Shown one piece after another: positions 1 through 7,864 of a stretch of DNA of 41,599 bases (the stretch's first letter is position 1; each line of letters begins with the position of its first letter). Position numbers and translations under genes: made by a program. This DNA comes from Pseudonocardia sp. (GTDB lineage: Bacteria > Actinomycetota > Actinomycetes > Mycobacteriales > Pseudonocardiaceae), in NCBI RefSeq assembly GCF_025465255.1, contig NZ_JAODNI010000071.1, positions 1-41,599 on the forward strand, in the 5' to 3' direction. The notes beneath the pieces were generated by a model. That model worked only from the letters and a program-made list of their open reading frames with translations. It was not told the origin of the DNA and made no database searches.

Positions 1-2
1 TC

Positions 3-575
3 TCCCAGGGCGTGCCGATGATCTCCCACGGCGACGAGCTCGGCCGCACCCAGGGCGGCAACAACAACGTCTACTGCCAGGACAACGAGATCAGCTGGGT
101 CGACTGGGACGCCGCCCGCGAACACGAGGTGCTCACCGAGTTCACCGCCCGCCTGGCGGAGCTGCGCGCCCAGCACCCGATCTTCCGCCGGCAGCGCTTC
201 TTCCAGGGCCGGCCGCTGCGCGGCTCGGGCGTCGACGACATCGCCTGGCTCCGGCCCGACGGCCAGCCGATGAGCGACGACGACTGGACCGGCGACCACA
301 CCCAGTCCCTGACCGTCCACCTCAACGGGCAGGGCATCCCGGACCGCGACGACCTCGGCATGCAGATCGTCGACGACTCGTTCCTGCTCCTGATCAACGC
401 CCACCACCAGGAGCAGACCTTCACGGTGCCGGACGAGAGCTACGGCAAGGGCTGGCAGGCCGTCCTCGACACCGCGGACCCCTTGCTCGCCAACGCCCGC
501 CGCCGCTCCCCGAACCCGGGCGGCAAGGTTCGGCTCCCCGCCCGCTCGATGCTGGTCCTGCAGAGCAGCCCCTGA
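3..575 (+). CDS. glgX: Glycogen debranching enzyme GlgX, C-terminal part (5' end outside window)
   Basis: This is the last 190 or so codons of a GH13 glycogen debranching enzyme, which hydrolyses alpha-1,6 branches of phosphorylase-limited glycogen in the cytoplasm. The signature seen right at the window edge is PMISHGDELGRTQ followed by GNNNVYCQDNEISWVDWD, a stretch typical of GlgX/TreX enzymes near the end of the catalytic barrel. The remainder matches the small beta-domain tail (LLLINAHHQE, LPARSMLVLQ). The reading frame is open to the left edge, so the GTG at 12 is an internal valine, not a start. The gene ends in TGA at 573-575 and is followed by the hsp20 promoter region. GlgX versus another GH13 debranching enzyme such as TreX is a naming choice only. 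Confidence 0.93.
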   Translation, partial: SQGVPMISHGDELGRTQGGNNNVYCQDNEISWVDWDAAREHEVLTEFTARLAELRAQHPIFRRQRFFQGRPLRGSGVDDIAWLRPDGQPMSDDDWTGDHTQSLTVHLNGQGIPDRDDLGMQIVDDSFLLLINAHHQEQTFTVPDESYGKGWQAVLDTADPLLANARRRSPNPGGKVRLPARSMLVLQSSP

Positions 576-602
576 CCGGCGGACGGCGCCGAGCCGAGAA
601 AT

Positions 603-646
603 CCTCGCGCGGAGGTTGCGCAGAACCTTCAGCGCGTACTATAAAT
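603..646 (+). promoter_or_regulatory. Candidate hsp20 promoter and operator (copy 1)
   Basis: TTGCGC (616-621) and TATAAA (640-645) are separated by 18 bp, a plausible vegetative-type promoter. A CCTC-N5-GAGG dyad lies just upstream at 603-615. The block 624-646 matches 17 of 23 positions with the region upstream of the second hsp20 gene (5425-5447, minus strand), including the -10-like box. No canonical HAIR (HspR) or CIRCE (HrcA) element was seen. Function is inferred from position and conservation between the two loci. Confidence 0.5.
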
Positions 647-690
647 TTCCTCGTCACCGACATCGGGCAGCACCACGAAAGGAGATCACG

Positions 691-1119
691 ATGCTGCTCA
701 ACTACGAGCCCCTCGCCGACGCCTTCCGCAGGTTCGACCGGGTCTCCGGTCCGGCGCCGGCCGGGATGCCGATGGACATCCAGCGCCTGGAGGACCACCT
801 CCTGGTCAGCTTCGACCTCCCCGGCGTGGACCCCGGCTCCATCGACCTCACCGTGGAGGGCACCTCGTTGACCGTCCGCGCGGAGCGGACGGCCCCGCAC
901 GACGGCGGCGAGTGGCTGGCGTCCGAGCGTCCCCGCGGCACCTTCACCCGCCGCCTGTTGCTCGGGCGTGACCTCGACACCGAGCGGCTCACCGCCACCT
1001 ACCGGGACGGGGTCCTGACCCTGTCCATCCCGGTCGCCGAGCGGGCCAAGCCCCGACGGATCGAGATCGCCCACGGCGGCCGCGACGCGCAGCCCGTGCT
1101 GGACGGCTCCCCCGCCTGA
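691..1119 (+). CDS. Hsp20/alpha-crystallin family small heat-shock protein
   Basis: Cytoplasmic ATP-independent holdase that keeps unfolding proteins soluble until ATP-dependent chaperones refold them. The 142-residue product has a short N-terminal arm (LLNYEPLADAFRRFDR), then the alpha-crystallin domain from about residue 28, with [25 protein letters not shown], and the terminal strand [21 protein letters not shown]. The ATG at 691 is preferred over an upstream in-frame start at 616 because AAAGGAG sits 7 bp in front of it and the upstream codons overlap the promoter. A MerR-type regulator follows 53 bp downstream in the same direction. A divergent paralogue lies at 4909-5349 with a similar promoter. 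Confidence 0.93.
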   Translation: MLLNYEPLADAFRRFDRVSGPAPAGMPMDIQRLEDHLLVSFDLPGVDPGSIDLTVEGTSLTVRAERTAPHDGGEWLASERPRGTFTRRLLLGRDLDTERLTATYRDGVLTLSIPVAERAKPRRIEIAHGGRDAQPVLDGSPA

Positions 1120-1172
1120 GCCGCCCCGCCCGACCCCCCGCTCCGTGGGGGGACGCCTCGCGCCGGACGGCC

Positions 1173-1628
1173 ATGTCGGACGACCACCCGGAGGACGACG
1201 ACGACACCGACGAGAGCACTGATCACGTGATGAACAACCTCGGCAGGCTGGACGACGAGGACTACCCGGCGGTCACCATGGGCCAGGCCGCGGAGCTCCT
1301 CGGCGTCCAGCCCGCCTTCCTGCGCAGCCTCGACACCGGGGGCGCGCTGCGTCCCCACCGCACCGAGGGCGGGCACCGCCGGTACTCCCGCCGCCAGCTC
1401 GCCCTTGCGGCGCGGTTGCGCGAGCTGCTCGACGCCGGGCACACCCTGACGTCCGCCCTCGCCATCGCGGACCTCGAGGGCAGGCTGCACCACAGCGACG
1501 ACGCCCTCGGCCGCACCCGCTCGGACCTCGAGGACCGCACGGAGGAGCTCGACCGGACCCGCGGCCAGCTGCGCGAGGCGCGCGCGGAGATCACCGACCT
1601 CCAGCGCCGGCTGGACGACGAGACCTGA
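1173..1628 (+). CDS. MerR-family transcriptional regulator with C-terminal coiled coil
   Basis: A 151-residue DNA-binding protein. It opens with a very acidic tail (DDHPEDDDDTDESTD), then a MerR-type winged helix-turn-helix at about residues 30-85 (VTMGQAAELLGVQPAFLRSLDTGGALRPHRTEGGHRRYSRRQ), and ends in a heptad-rich segment (about 100-150: LEDRTEELDRTRGQLREARAEITDLQRRLDDE) likely to form the dimer coiled coil. There are no cysteines for metal binding. It lies directly behind hsp20 on the same strand, so it probably regulates that gene and perhaps the second hsp20. It resembles HspR-type regulators in class but is not clearly HspR. An ATG at 1230 is an alternative start that would drop the acidic tail. 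The target is an inference. Confidence 0.82.
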   Translation: MSDDHPEDDDDTDESTDHVMNNLGRLDDEDYPAVTMGQAAELLGVQPAFLRSLDTGGALRPHRTEGGHRRYSRRQLALAARLRELLDAGHTLTSALAIADLEGRLHHSDDALGRTRSDLEDRTEELDRTRGQLREARAEITDLQRRLDDET

Positions 1629-1699
1629 GCCCAATCCGGACTCCGTGCACCGGGCCGCCGCGGTGAAGGAGCGGCGCCGGGCCCCTGCCCGCCGCGGGC

Positions 1700-3232
1700 T
1701 CAGCCGGGAGCCGGCGGGTCGCGGCGCGCGAGCGGCTCGACCGCGGGCCCTTCCAGCACGGCGCCGTCGACGTCGAACCGCGAGCCGTGGCACGGGCAGT
1801 CCCAGCTGCGCTCGGCGCCGTTGAACCGCAGCAGGCAGCCGAGGTGGGTGCAGCGGATCGACACGGCGTGCAGCCCCCCGGCCTCGTCCCGGAACACGCC
1901 CGTGCGGTCCGTGCCGGACCGCACGACGCCGGCCTGGCCGGGGGCCAGCCCGGTCCCGTCGGCGACGTCGCCGAACGTCAGCCGGTCCCCCACCAGGTCC
2001 AGGGCGACCTTCGCGTTCATCCGGACCAGCGCGGGCAGCCCCCGCACGGAGAACCGGTGCGGGCTGAACACCTCGTCCGCGGCCCCACCGGACAGCCGCT
2101 CGGAGAGCAGCGCGGCCGCCATCGACCCGCCGCTCAGCCCCCACTTCGAGTACCCGGCAGCGACGTACATCCGGGACGACACGGGGGTGTAGGCGCCGAT
2201 CATCGGCGTGCGGTCGTAGGGCACGGCGTCCTGGGCGGACCAGCGATGGGTGATCTCCTCGACGTCCCAGTGCCGTCGCACGTACTCCTCGAGCGCCCCG
2301 TAGCGGCCGGGATCCACGCCGCGTGCCCCCACGGAGTGGTCCTGCCCGCAGACGATCATCAGGTCGCCGGCCGAGCGGAACGACCAGCTCGGACTGCCCG
2401 CCGTGATCGACATCCCGCGGGACGGCTCGCCGCGCACCCGCGCGGCGAGGCAGTAGGCGCGGGTGGCCTGCATCCGGGCGAAGTAGAGGCCGCGGTCCCA
2501 GACCGGGAAGTGCGTCGCGACGACGACCTGCTCCCCGGTCAGCTCGCCGTGCGTCGTCGACACGCGGACGGGCCGACCCTCGGACACCGCCGTCGCGCGC
2601 GTCCCCTCGAAGACGCACGAACCACCCCGTTCGATCGCCGCGGCCAGGCCGTGGGCGTAGCGGACGGGATGGATCTCGACCTGGTCGTCGAGGCGGACCG
2701 CGCCGGCCACCGGGAACGGGAGGTCGACGTCGTCGGTCGTCTCGACCGGCAGCCCGGCCCGCGTCGCCGCTGCGGCCTCCTTCTCCACCGACCGCAGCTC
2801 GGCCTTCTCCGCCGCGACGGTGTAAGCGGCACGGCGGCGCAGGTCGCAGTCGAGGCCCAGCTCCTTCACGAGCGCCGCGACGAGCTCCACACCGGCCACG
2901 CTGCGCTCGGCGTAGGCGGCGGCGACGTGCTCGCCCCGGGTGCGTTCGATCGTCGAGAGCATCGTGCTCTGCAGGGCCGTGACCTTGGCGGTGTTGTTGC
3001 CCGTCGCGCCGGACCCGATCCGGTCCGCCTCCAGTACCGCGACCCGGGCGCCGCGCTGCGTCAGCAGGAGCGCCGTCGTGAGACCGGTGATGCCGCCACC
3101 CAGGACCAGGACGTCGAAGTCGCGCCGGTCCGCCGGCACCGGGTACCGCACGTCGTCCGGCCGCCCGGCCAGCCACAGGGACTCCGCCGCCGTGGTCGTG
3201 GGGACGTGGCCGCCCGCGTCGGGTGTCGTCAT
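1700..3232 (-). CDS. FAD-dependent oxidoreductase with C-terminal Rieske [2Fe-2S] domain
   Basis: A 510-residue fusion enzyme. The N-terminal part is a DAO/glycine-oxidase type FAD domain with the dinucleotide motif VLVLGGGITGLTTALLL at about residues 27-43, then SGATGNNTAKVTAL near the flavin. The C-terminal 90 residues form a Rieske domain with both cluster boxes, CTHLGC and CPCHGSRFD. The layout matches YhfW-like Rieske oxidoreductases, whose physiological substrate is not firmly known. The ATG at 3232 is chosen because GAGGAG lies just upstream and the FAD fold starts soon after; the open frame further upstream has no protein-like character. It converges with the MerR gene. Electron transfer from flavin to the iron-sulfur cluster is inferred from the fusion. 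Confidence 0.9.
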   Translation of the reverse strand: MTTPDAGGHVPTTTAAESLWLAGRPDDVRYPVPADRRDFDVLVLGGGITGLTTALLLTQRGARVAVLEADRIGSGATGNNTAKVTALQSTMLSTIERTRGEHVAAAYAERSVAGVELVAALVKELGLDCDLRRRAAYTVAAEKAELRSVEKEAAAATRAGLPVETTDDVDLPFPVAGAVRLDDQVEIHPVRYAHGLAAAIERGGSCVFEGTRATAVSEGRPVRVSTTHGELTGEQVVVATHFPVWDRGLYFARMQATRAYCLAARVRGEPSRGMSITAGSPSWSFRSAGDLMIVCGQDHSVGARGVDPGRYGALEEYVRRHWDVEEITHRWSAQDAVPYDRTPMIGAYTPVSSRMYVAAGYSKWGLSGGSMAAALLSERLSGGAADEVFSPHRFSVRGLPALVRMNAKVALDLVGDRLTFGDVADGTGLAPGQAGVVRSGTDRTGVFRDEAGGLHAVSIRCTHLGCLLRFNGAERSWDCPCHGSRFDVDGAVLEGPAVEPLARRDPPAPG

Positions 3233-3592
3233 CCTGCTCCTCGAGGTAAGTCGGACGCCGTGGACGCCGCCCGGTCGACTGCGTATACCCGCCCGCGGGC
3301 CTGATGATCCGTCCGGGCAGGCGGATCCGGCGGGTGGGGACCGTTCGAGGGGGACAGCACAGAGGAGCGCAGGCTGGACGCCGAGGAGGCTGCGGCCCGG
3401 GCGCGGGGCCGGGTCCTCGCCGTCCAACCTGCCGGGTCGAGGGACCGTCTGTTCCGTCGATGTCCCTCTGGTCGTGGGGTCATCTTCGTGGTCGTGGGGT
3501 CATGGGCCTCCTGCAGGTGAGTGCCGTCGTGGTCTCGACCCTCCGGTGCCCGACTGGCGGACCGGCCGGCCGGTGCGGGGCAGACGTCCAGG
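3233..3592. other. Gene-free stretch with two 15-bp direct repeats
   Basis: About 360 bp between the Rieske oxidoreductase start and the end of an unknown operon. I see no convincing gene; open frames here are arginine/proline/glycine-rich in all readings. The notable item is TGGTCGTGGGGTCAT present twice, at 3469-3483 and 3489-3503, a 20-bp period. The region must also hold the promoter of the Rieske gene, but no clear boxes were found. Confidence 0.5.
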
Positions 3593-4060
3593 TCACGGGG
3601 GTGGCATGAGGCCGCCGGACGCCTCGCCCGCAGAGATCCCGAGCGGATCCTCACGGCCGGGAGAGGGCTGTCCGGTGGCGCCGGTGAACGGGGAGAAGCC
3701 GAACCGGACCGGGCCGGCGGCGACGGTGTGGTCCGGGTGCGGGGTGGTCCTCACCCGGGCGGTGTCCGCGCGCAGGATCCCGGCCGCGTCGACGCTGTCG
3801 AGCTGGGCCAGCAGTCGGGCCAGCGCGGCCGGGGCCTCGTCCGGCGGGGTGCTGGTCTGGGCGAGGGTGCGGTGCAGCGGCCCGCTCCGCCATCCCTCCT
3901 GGTCGCCGCTGCCGGTCGGGGCCGCGAGGACGACGTCGAGCAGCCAGCGGGCAGGCTTCCCGGCGAAGTCCGGGGTCCGGTGCACGTCGATCTGCACCAC
4001 CTGGTCGCCGCGCAGCAGGCTGCCGTCGACCAGCTGCAACCACACCTTGGTCAGGCTCAC
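3593..4060 (-). CDS. Hypothetical protein, 155 aa
   Basis: I do not recognise this family. The N-terminal 60 residues look like a compact beta-rich fold (VWLQLVDGSLLRGDQVVQIDVHR, then ARWLLDVVLAAPTG), followed by a helical segment (APAALARLLAQLDSV) and a proline/glycine-rich tail. There is no signal peptide or membrane segment. The GTG start at 4060 is well supported by AGGAGG 10 bp upstream and by the sudden onset of protein-like composition; the longer open frame upstream is not protein-like. It follows a 60-codon gene after 28 bp on the same strand, so the two are probably co-transcribed. Confidence 0.65.
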   Translation of the reverse strand: MSLTKVWLQLVDGSLLRGDQVVQIDVHRTPDFAGKPARWLLDVVLAAPTGSGDQEGWRSGPLHRTLAQTSTPPDEAPAALARLLAQLDSVDAAGILRADTARVRTTPHPDHTVAAGPVRFGFSPFTGATGQPSPGREDPLGISAGEASGGLMPPP

Positions 4061-4088
4061 GGGACGGTCCTCCTGCGTCGGGTCGCAC

Positions 4089-4271
4089 CTAGCTCCAGGC
4101 GTCGATGTCGTCCTCGTAGAGGGCGGCGAGTGCGCGGGCCACCGCGGCGGCCGCGACGTCGGGCGGGCCGTCCGGGACGCGCTGCTCGGTTCCATCCGGA
4201 CGGAGACCGTGCTCCGGTGCCTCGCTCAGGGACGACGGGCCGGCGTCACGAACGGCTGCGGGAGCGGTCAC
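4089..4271 (-). CDS. Small hypothetical protein, 60 aa
   Basis: A GTG-started reading frame preceded by AGAGAGG. The product has a flexible polar N-terminal half (APAAVRDAGPSSLSEAPEHG) and a C-terminal amphipathic helix with an acidic end (VAAAAVARALAALYEDDIDAWS). No domain is recognised. It lies immediately upstream of the 155-aa gene on the same strand, 28 bp apart, suggesting a two-gene operon of unknown role. The stress-related neighbourhood (two hsp20 genes, a Rieske oxidoreductase) is the only functional hint. Confidence 0.5.
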   Translation of the reverse strand: MTAPAAVRDAGPSSLSEAPEHGLRPDGTEQRVPDGPPDVAAAAVARALAALYEDDIDAWS

Positions 4272-4494
4272 GGGAGATCCTCTCTGGGCGGGAGCCGACG
4301 GTGGTCGCCGCCGGCGGTGGTGGGTCAGGGGTGGGCGCCGGTGCGGGGCCCGCCTCACCCGAGGGGAAAGGGCCGGCGGGGCCCCGCACGTGGCGCACGA
4401 CGGACGACACAGACACTGTCGCGACATCGGGAGACGACCACGCCGGCCGTCGTGCCACCGGCCGCGATCGTCCTGGCCACCTCCTTCCGCACGG

Positions 4495-4830
4495 TCACAC
4501 CGAGAACCGGACGCGCCCTGCGGTCCGCGGAGGAGAACGCTCCCGGGGCAGCACCTCCCGGTCGCCCCGCCCGCCGGGCAGGTGCCGGCCGGTCGCGGGC
4601 TCCCGTCGGCCCGCCCCGCGGGAACCGGCTCGGGCACGGTCGGCCCCACACGGCCGCCGGACCGGCGGACCATTGCGGCGGCGCCGGCATTCGGACCGGT
4701 CGGGCCACTCCTCGCAGGCGATGAGCTCCGCCGCGATCGCGAGGAACATCCGGTCGACCCGGTCCTGGTCGTACCCGGCGCTCATGCCCGGCGCAGCAGG
4801 TTCGTCGGCCGTCAGCCCGATCATGGTCAT
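4495..4830 (-). CDS. Doubtful small ORF, 111 aa
   Basis: The first 45 residues look protein-like (MIGLTADEPAAPGM, then QDRVDRMFLAIAAELIACEEW), with an ATG at 4830 behind a G-rich stretch. After that the composition turns to arginine/proline/glycine as in non-coding frames of this genome, so either only the N-terminal part is meaningful, the gene is frameshifted, or it is spurious. No family is recognised. Between this frame and the 60-aa gene (4272-4494) I see nothing I can support. Confidence 0.28.
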   Translation of the reverse strand: MTMIGLTADEPAAPGMSAGYDQDRVDRMFLAIAAELIACEEWPDRSECRRRRNGPPVRRPCGADRARAGSRGAGRREPATGRHLPGGRGDREVLPRERSPPRTAGRVRFSV

Positions 4831-4908
4831 CACCCCCGTCGCGGAGGAACACGTACGTGCAGGAACACAGGCGTACAGGGCACCGGCGTGCAAGGACACG
4901 GCGCGGGA

Positions 4909-5349
4909 TCAGGCGTTGATCTGCTGGCGTCCCGGGTCCTCGGCGCTGGAGATGCTGATGGTGCGGGGCTTGGCCCTCTCGGCGACCGGGATCCGCAGCG
5001 TGAGCACGCCGGCGTTGTAGTCGGCGTGGATGTGCTCGGTGTCCAGGGACTCCCCGAGGAAGAGCTGGCGGGAGTACACGCCCATGCTGCGCTCGGACAC
5101 CTGCATCTCCACCTGCTCGTCGCGCAGGGGCGGCCGTCGCTCGGCCCTGACGGTCAGCACGTTGCGCTCCACCGACAGCTCGATCGCCCCCGGATCGACC
5201 CCGGGCAGATCGAACTCCACGACGAACTCCTCGCCGCGGCGGTAGGCGTCCATCGGCATGGCCGTCGGCCGCGACCAGGTACCGGTCGCACCCAAGGCGT
5301 GCTGGGCGAGCCGGTCGAGCTCACGGAACGGGTCGGTACGCATCAGCAT
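4909..5349 (-). CDS. Hsp20/alpha-crystallin family small heat-shock protein (second copy)
   Basis: A 146-residue holdase chaperone paralogous to the product of 691-1119. It begins [20 protein letters not shown], a typical actinobacterial Hsp20 N-terminus, followed by the alpha-crystallin domain from about residue 30 ([26 protein letters not shown]) and the closing strand [23 protein letters not shown]. The PVAERAKPR block is shared with the first copy. The ATG at 5349 is preceded by GGAGAGGAG; a longer frame to 5439 would run through the promoter. Its upstream region contains the same 23-bp block and dyad as copy 1, so joint regulation by the nearby MerR-type protein is plausible but unproven. 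Confidence 0.93.
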   Translation of the reverse strand: MLMRTDPFRELDRLAQHALGATGTWSRPTAMPMDAYRRGEEFVVEFDLPGVDPGAIELSVERNVLTVRAERRPPLRDEQVEMQVSERSMGVYSRQLFLGESLDTEHIHADYNAGVLTLRIPVAERAKPRTISISSAEDPGRQQINA

Positions 5350-5424
5350 CGCAACCACTCCTCTCCTCACGACACTGTCGGCGATGCGACCAGCCGCCTC
5401 GGACCTTCCGTGCGCGGCTGGGAT

Positions 5425-5464
5425 ATCTAAAGTGTGCACTGCAGGTTTCCCTCACGCAAGAGGG
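5425..5464 (-). promoter_or_regulatory. Candidate hsp20 promoter and operator (copy 2)
   Basis: On the minus strand the block at 5447-5425 matches the one upstream of copy 1 at 17 of 23 positions and ends in TTTAGAT, a -10-like box. Immediately upstream is CCCTC-N6-GAGGG (5449-5464), with TTGCGT forming its centre. The gap from TTGCGT to the -10 box is four bases longer than in copy 1, so the true -35 is uncertain. It sits about 75 bp from the hsp20 start codon. Confidence 0.48.
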
Positions 5465-5655
5465 GAGATTTCTGTATCGCTCAAGTCGGGGGCGAGGACC
5501 GGCGGGCGGGCCACCCGGCGGTCGCCGACCGCGCCGAGGACCGCCGGACCGCTCGGCGGCGCGCCGGCCCGGCACGCCATCGGACGCGGGTGAATCCATT
5601 CCGCGGTCATTGTCGAAGCTCTTTCCACATTTTCCGGCCGGAGGGCAGAGAACTG
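5465..5655. other. Intergenic stretch without a visible gene
   Basis: Together with the promoter region above this makes about 306 bp between the hsp20 start and the glycosyltransferase stop. It is GC-rich in its first half and comparatively AT-richer at 5590-5650. I see no coding frame, RNA motif or clear terminator in it. Confidence 0.4.
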
Positions 5656-6825
5656 TCACACATCCGCCGTGGAACGGACCGGAACGGGACGACCACCGAG
5701 CGCGATCACCTGGTCGTAGAAATCCAGATACTGCTGCGCCATTCGGGCGGGTGTGAAACGACGAGCGGCCTCGCGGCGGCACACCCGAGGATCGATCAGC
5801 CGCGCGTCGGACACCGCGGCGGCGAGAGCGTCGATGTCGCCCGGCTCCACCAGGAGGCCGGTGCGCCTGTCGTCGACCAGTTCGGGGAGGCATCCGCGCC
5901 GGTAGCCGACCGCCGCGGTGCCGAGGGCGAGCGACTCGACCACCGCGGTCCCCCCGGGTTCGTCCCACCCGATCGGGAACAGGGCCGCGTCCGCGCTCTG
6001 CAGGAGGGTGTCGCGTTCCCGGCCGGTGACGGTCCCGATCCACCGCACCCTCGCCCCGTCCACCAATGGCTCGACCTGCTCGCGCCAGTACCGGACGTCC
6101 GGGTTGGCGGCGTCCGCGGTCGCCAGCTCGCTCGGGTGGTCATGGGGCCCGATCGGGCCCGCGAGGACCAGGTCGCGCCCGGTGCGGTGCGCCACTTCGG
6201 CCGCCACGTGCTGGCCCTTGTTCGCGGTGACCCGGCCGAGGACCACCAGGTGACCGGCCTTGTCGACGGCGGGGGCACGCCGGTCCGCCGCGACGGCGAG
6301 CGGGGTGGCCAGGTGGACGTGGCCGACGCTGATCGCCCGCAGCGCGGCGGGCGCGTTCGCCATCTGCGAGGCGGACACCCCGTTGACCCACAGAGAGCCG
6401 CCGCCGTCGATGGCGCCGTAGAGCTCGGGGTGCTTGCGCAGATCCCAGTGCAGGGTGTGCAGGACCGGCGGGCCGTCGCGACCGAGCGCGCCCAGGACCG
6501 TCGGGCCGAGCACCTCCTGGTGGTCGTGCACGAGCACGATGTCGTCCCGGCGCCTCAACTCGGTGACGATGCGGTGCAGGTGCGCCGCGGCCACCCCGGC
6601 CACCTGGTTGAAGGGTCGTTGCAGCTCGCCGAACCGCCCGTTCTCGTGGACGAAGATCCGCTCGTCGACGGGGAGCGTGCTCCGCCCGACCGTGGCCAGA
6701 ACCACCCGGACCCCGCGCCGCCGCAGCTCCGGGACGAGTGCGGCGATGACGTTCTCGATGCCGCCGTACCCCGGAGGCGGCACGGGGAGCCACGGACCGG
6801 AATTGAGCAGAACCGTCATCGTCAT
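5656..6825 (-). CDS. Glycosyltransferase family 4-like protein
   Basis: A 389-residue GT-B fold glycosyltransferase that moves a sugar from a nucleotide donor to an unknown acceptor. The N-terminal acceptor domain starts MTMTVLLNSGPWLPVPPPGYGG, the GT4 pattern in which a glycine-rich PPGYGG loop follows strand 1. The C-terminal donor domain carries LVVLGRVTANKGQHVA (about residues 205-220) and FPIGWDEPGGTAVVESLALGTAAVG, with the E-x7-E motif that contacts the nucleotide sugar. ATG codons at 6825 and 6819 are both possible and neither has a strong ribosome-binding site. It diverges from an oxidoreductase pair across 79 bp, which suggests a shared control region and a small sugar-related locus. 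Confidence 0.88.
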   Translation of the reverse strand: MTMTVLLNSGPWLPVPPPGYGGIENVIAALVPELRRRGVRVVLATVGRSTLPVDERIFVHENGRFGELQRPFNQVAGVAAAHLHRIVTELRRRDDIVLVHDHQEVLGPTVLGALGRDGPPVLHTLHWDLRKHPELYGAIDGGGSLWVNGVSASQMANAPAALRAISVGHVHLATPLAVAADRRAPAVDKAGHLVVLGRVTANKGQHVAAEVAHRTGRDLVLAGPIGPHDHPSELATADAANPDVRYWREQVEPLVDGARVRWIGTVTGRERDTLLQSADAALFPIGWDEPGGTAVVESLALGTAAVGYRRGCLPELVDDRRTGLLVEPGDIDALAAAVSDARLIDPRVCRREAARRFTPARMAQQYLDFYDQVIALGGRPVPVRSTADV

Positions 6826-6904
6826 ATGCGGCGGTGCCCGTTTCGTACTCCGTCCAATCAGGTACTCGGACAACATGGCGGACAACAGCGTCCGGTCGTG
6901 AGCC

Positions 6905-7864
6905 ATGGGCCGTATCGGGTTCGTCGGAACGGGCGGTGTCGCCACCAGGCATGCGGGAGTTCTCGCGACGTTCGACGACGCCGAGATCGTCGCCGTCACC
7001 GACCTGGACCACGATCGAGCGGCGGCCTTCGCCCGCGCCCACGGAGGGGCGGCCGTCCCCGACGTCGCTGCGCTGATCGACGCCGGGGCCGACGCCGTCT
7101 ACGTGTGCGTCCCCCCGTTCGCCCACGGCGAGGCGGAGCAGGCCCTCACCGACGCCGGGGTCGCCCTGTTCGTCGAGAAGCCGCTCGCGCTCGACGTGCC
7201 GACAGCGCAGCAGATCTCGGACCGGATCGCCGCCGCGGGCGTGGTGAGCCGCGTCGGCCACCACTGGCGCTGCGCGGAACCGGTCCGCCGGGCCCGGGAC
7301 CTGCTCGCCGGACGAACCGTCCGGCAGGTCTCGGGCTACTGGCTGGACAAGGTGCCGCCGGTCCCCTGGTGGACCGACCGCGCCCGGTCCGGCGGCCCCC
7401 TCGTCGAGCAGGCCGTGCACGTTCTGGACCTGGCCCGCGCCCTGGTCGGCGAGGTCGACGAGGTCTACGCCCTCTCCGCCGGCCCACCGGAGGGCGGCAC
7501 GACCGACGTCGCGACCTCCGGCGTGCTGCGCTTCGCCTGCGGCGCCGTCGGCACGGTCTCGACCACCTGCGCGCTGGCCGGCAAGCTCCGCGCCGGCCTC
7601 GAGATCGTGGCCGACGGCCTCGTCGTCGGGGTCGGCGAGGACTGGCTGCACGTCGGCGACGGGATCTCCACCCGCCGCCGCCGGTTCGATCCGGGCATCG
7701 CCCGCCGGGCTGCGGACCGGGAGTTCCTCGACGCCGTGCGCGGCGACGGGAGCCCGCCCGCCCCGCTCGGCCTGCCCGACCACGCGGAGGCGCTGCGCAG
7801 CCACCGCCTCGCCTGCGCCCTCGCCACCTCGGTCGAGACGCGGGTCCCGGAGGAGGCCCGGTGA
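6905..7864 (+). CDS. Gfo/Idh/MocA family NAD(P)-dependent oxidoreductase
   Basis: A 319-residue sugar or cyclitol dehydrogenase-like enzyme. The Rossmann motif GFVGTGGVATRHAGVL is at the very N-terminus, and the family EKP signature is present as VEKPLALDVPTAQQI near residue 90. The C-terminal domain has HHWRCAEPVRRARDLL and the QAVHVLDLARAL helix that usually carries a catalytic histidine. Its TGA overlaps the GTG of the next gene (GTGA at 7861-7864), so the two are translationally coupled. With the divergent glycosyltransferase it may modify a sugar or sugar-like moiety; the substrate cannot be read from sequence. Confidence 0.9.
   Translation: MGRIGFVGTGGVATRHAGVLATFDDAEIVAVTDLDHDRAAAFARAHGGAAVPDVAALIDAGADAVYVCVPPFAHGEAEQALTDAGVALFVEKPLALDVPTAQQISDRIAAAGVVSRVGHHWRCAEPVRRARDLLAGRTVRQVSGYWLDKVPPVPWWTDRARSGGPLVEQAVHVLDLARALVGEVDEVYALSAGPPEGGTTDVATSGVLRFACGAVGTVSTTCALAGKLRAGLEIVADGLVVGVGEDWLHVGDGISTRRRRFDPGIARRAADREFLDAVRGDGSPPAPLGLPDHAEALRSHRLACALATSVETRVPEEAR

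Noticed and set aside
603..646. HAIR or CIRCE heat-shock operators upstream of hsp20
   Set aside because: I looked for CTTGAGT-N7-ACTCAAG and TTAGCACTC-N9-GAGTGCTAA near both hsp20 genes and the Clp gene; only isolated half-site-like fragments such as CTTGAG at 5479-5484 (minus) are present.
3304..3609. A 101-codon plus-strand ORF in the gene-free stretch
   Set aside because: Low-complexity arginine/glycine composition and no start signal; the region is better read as non-coding.
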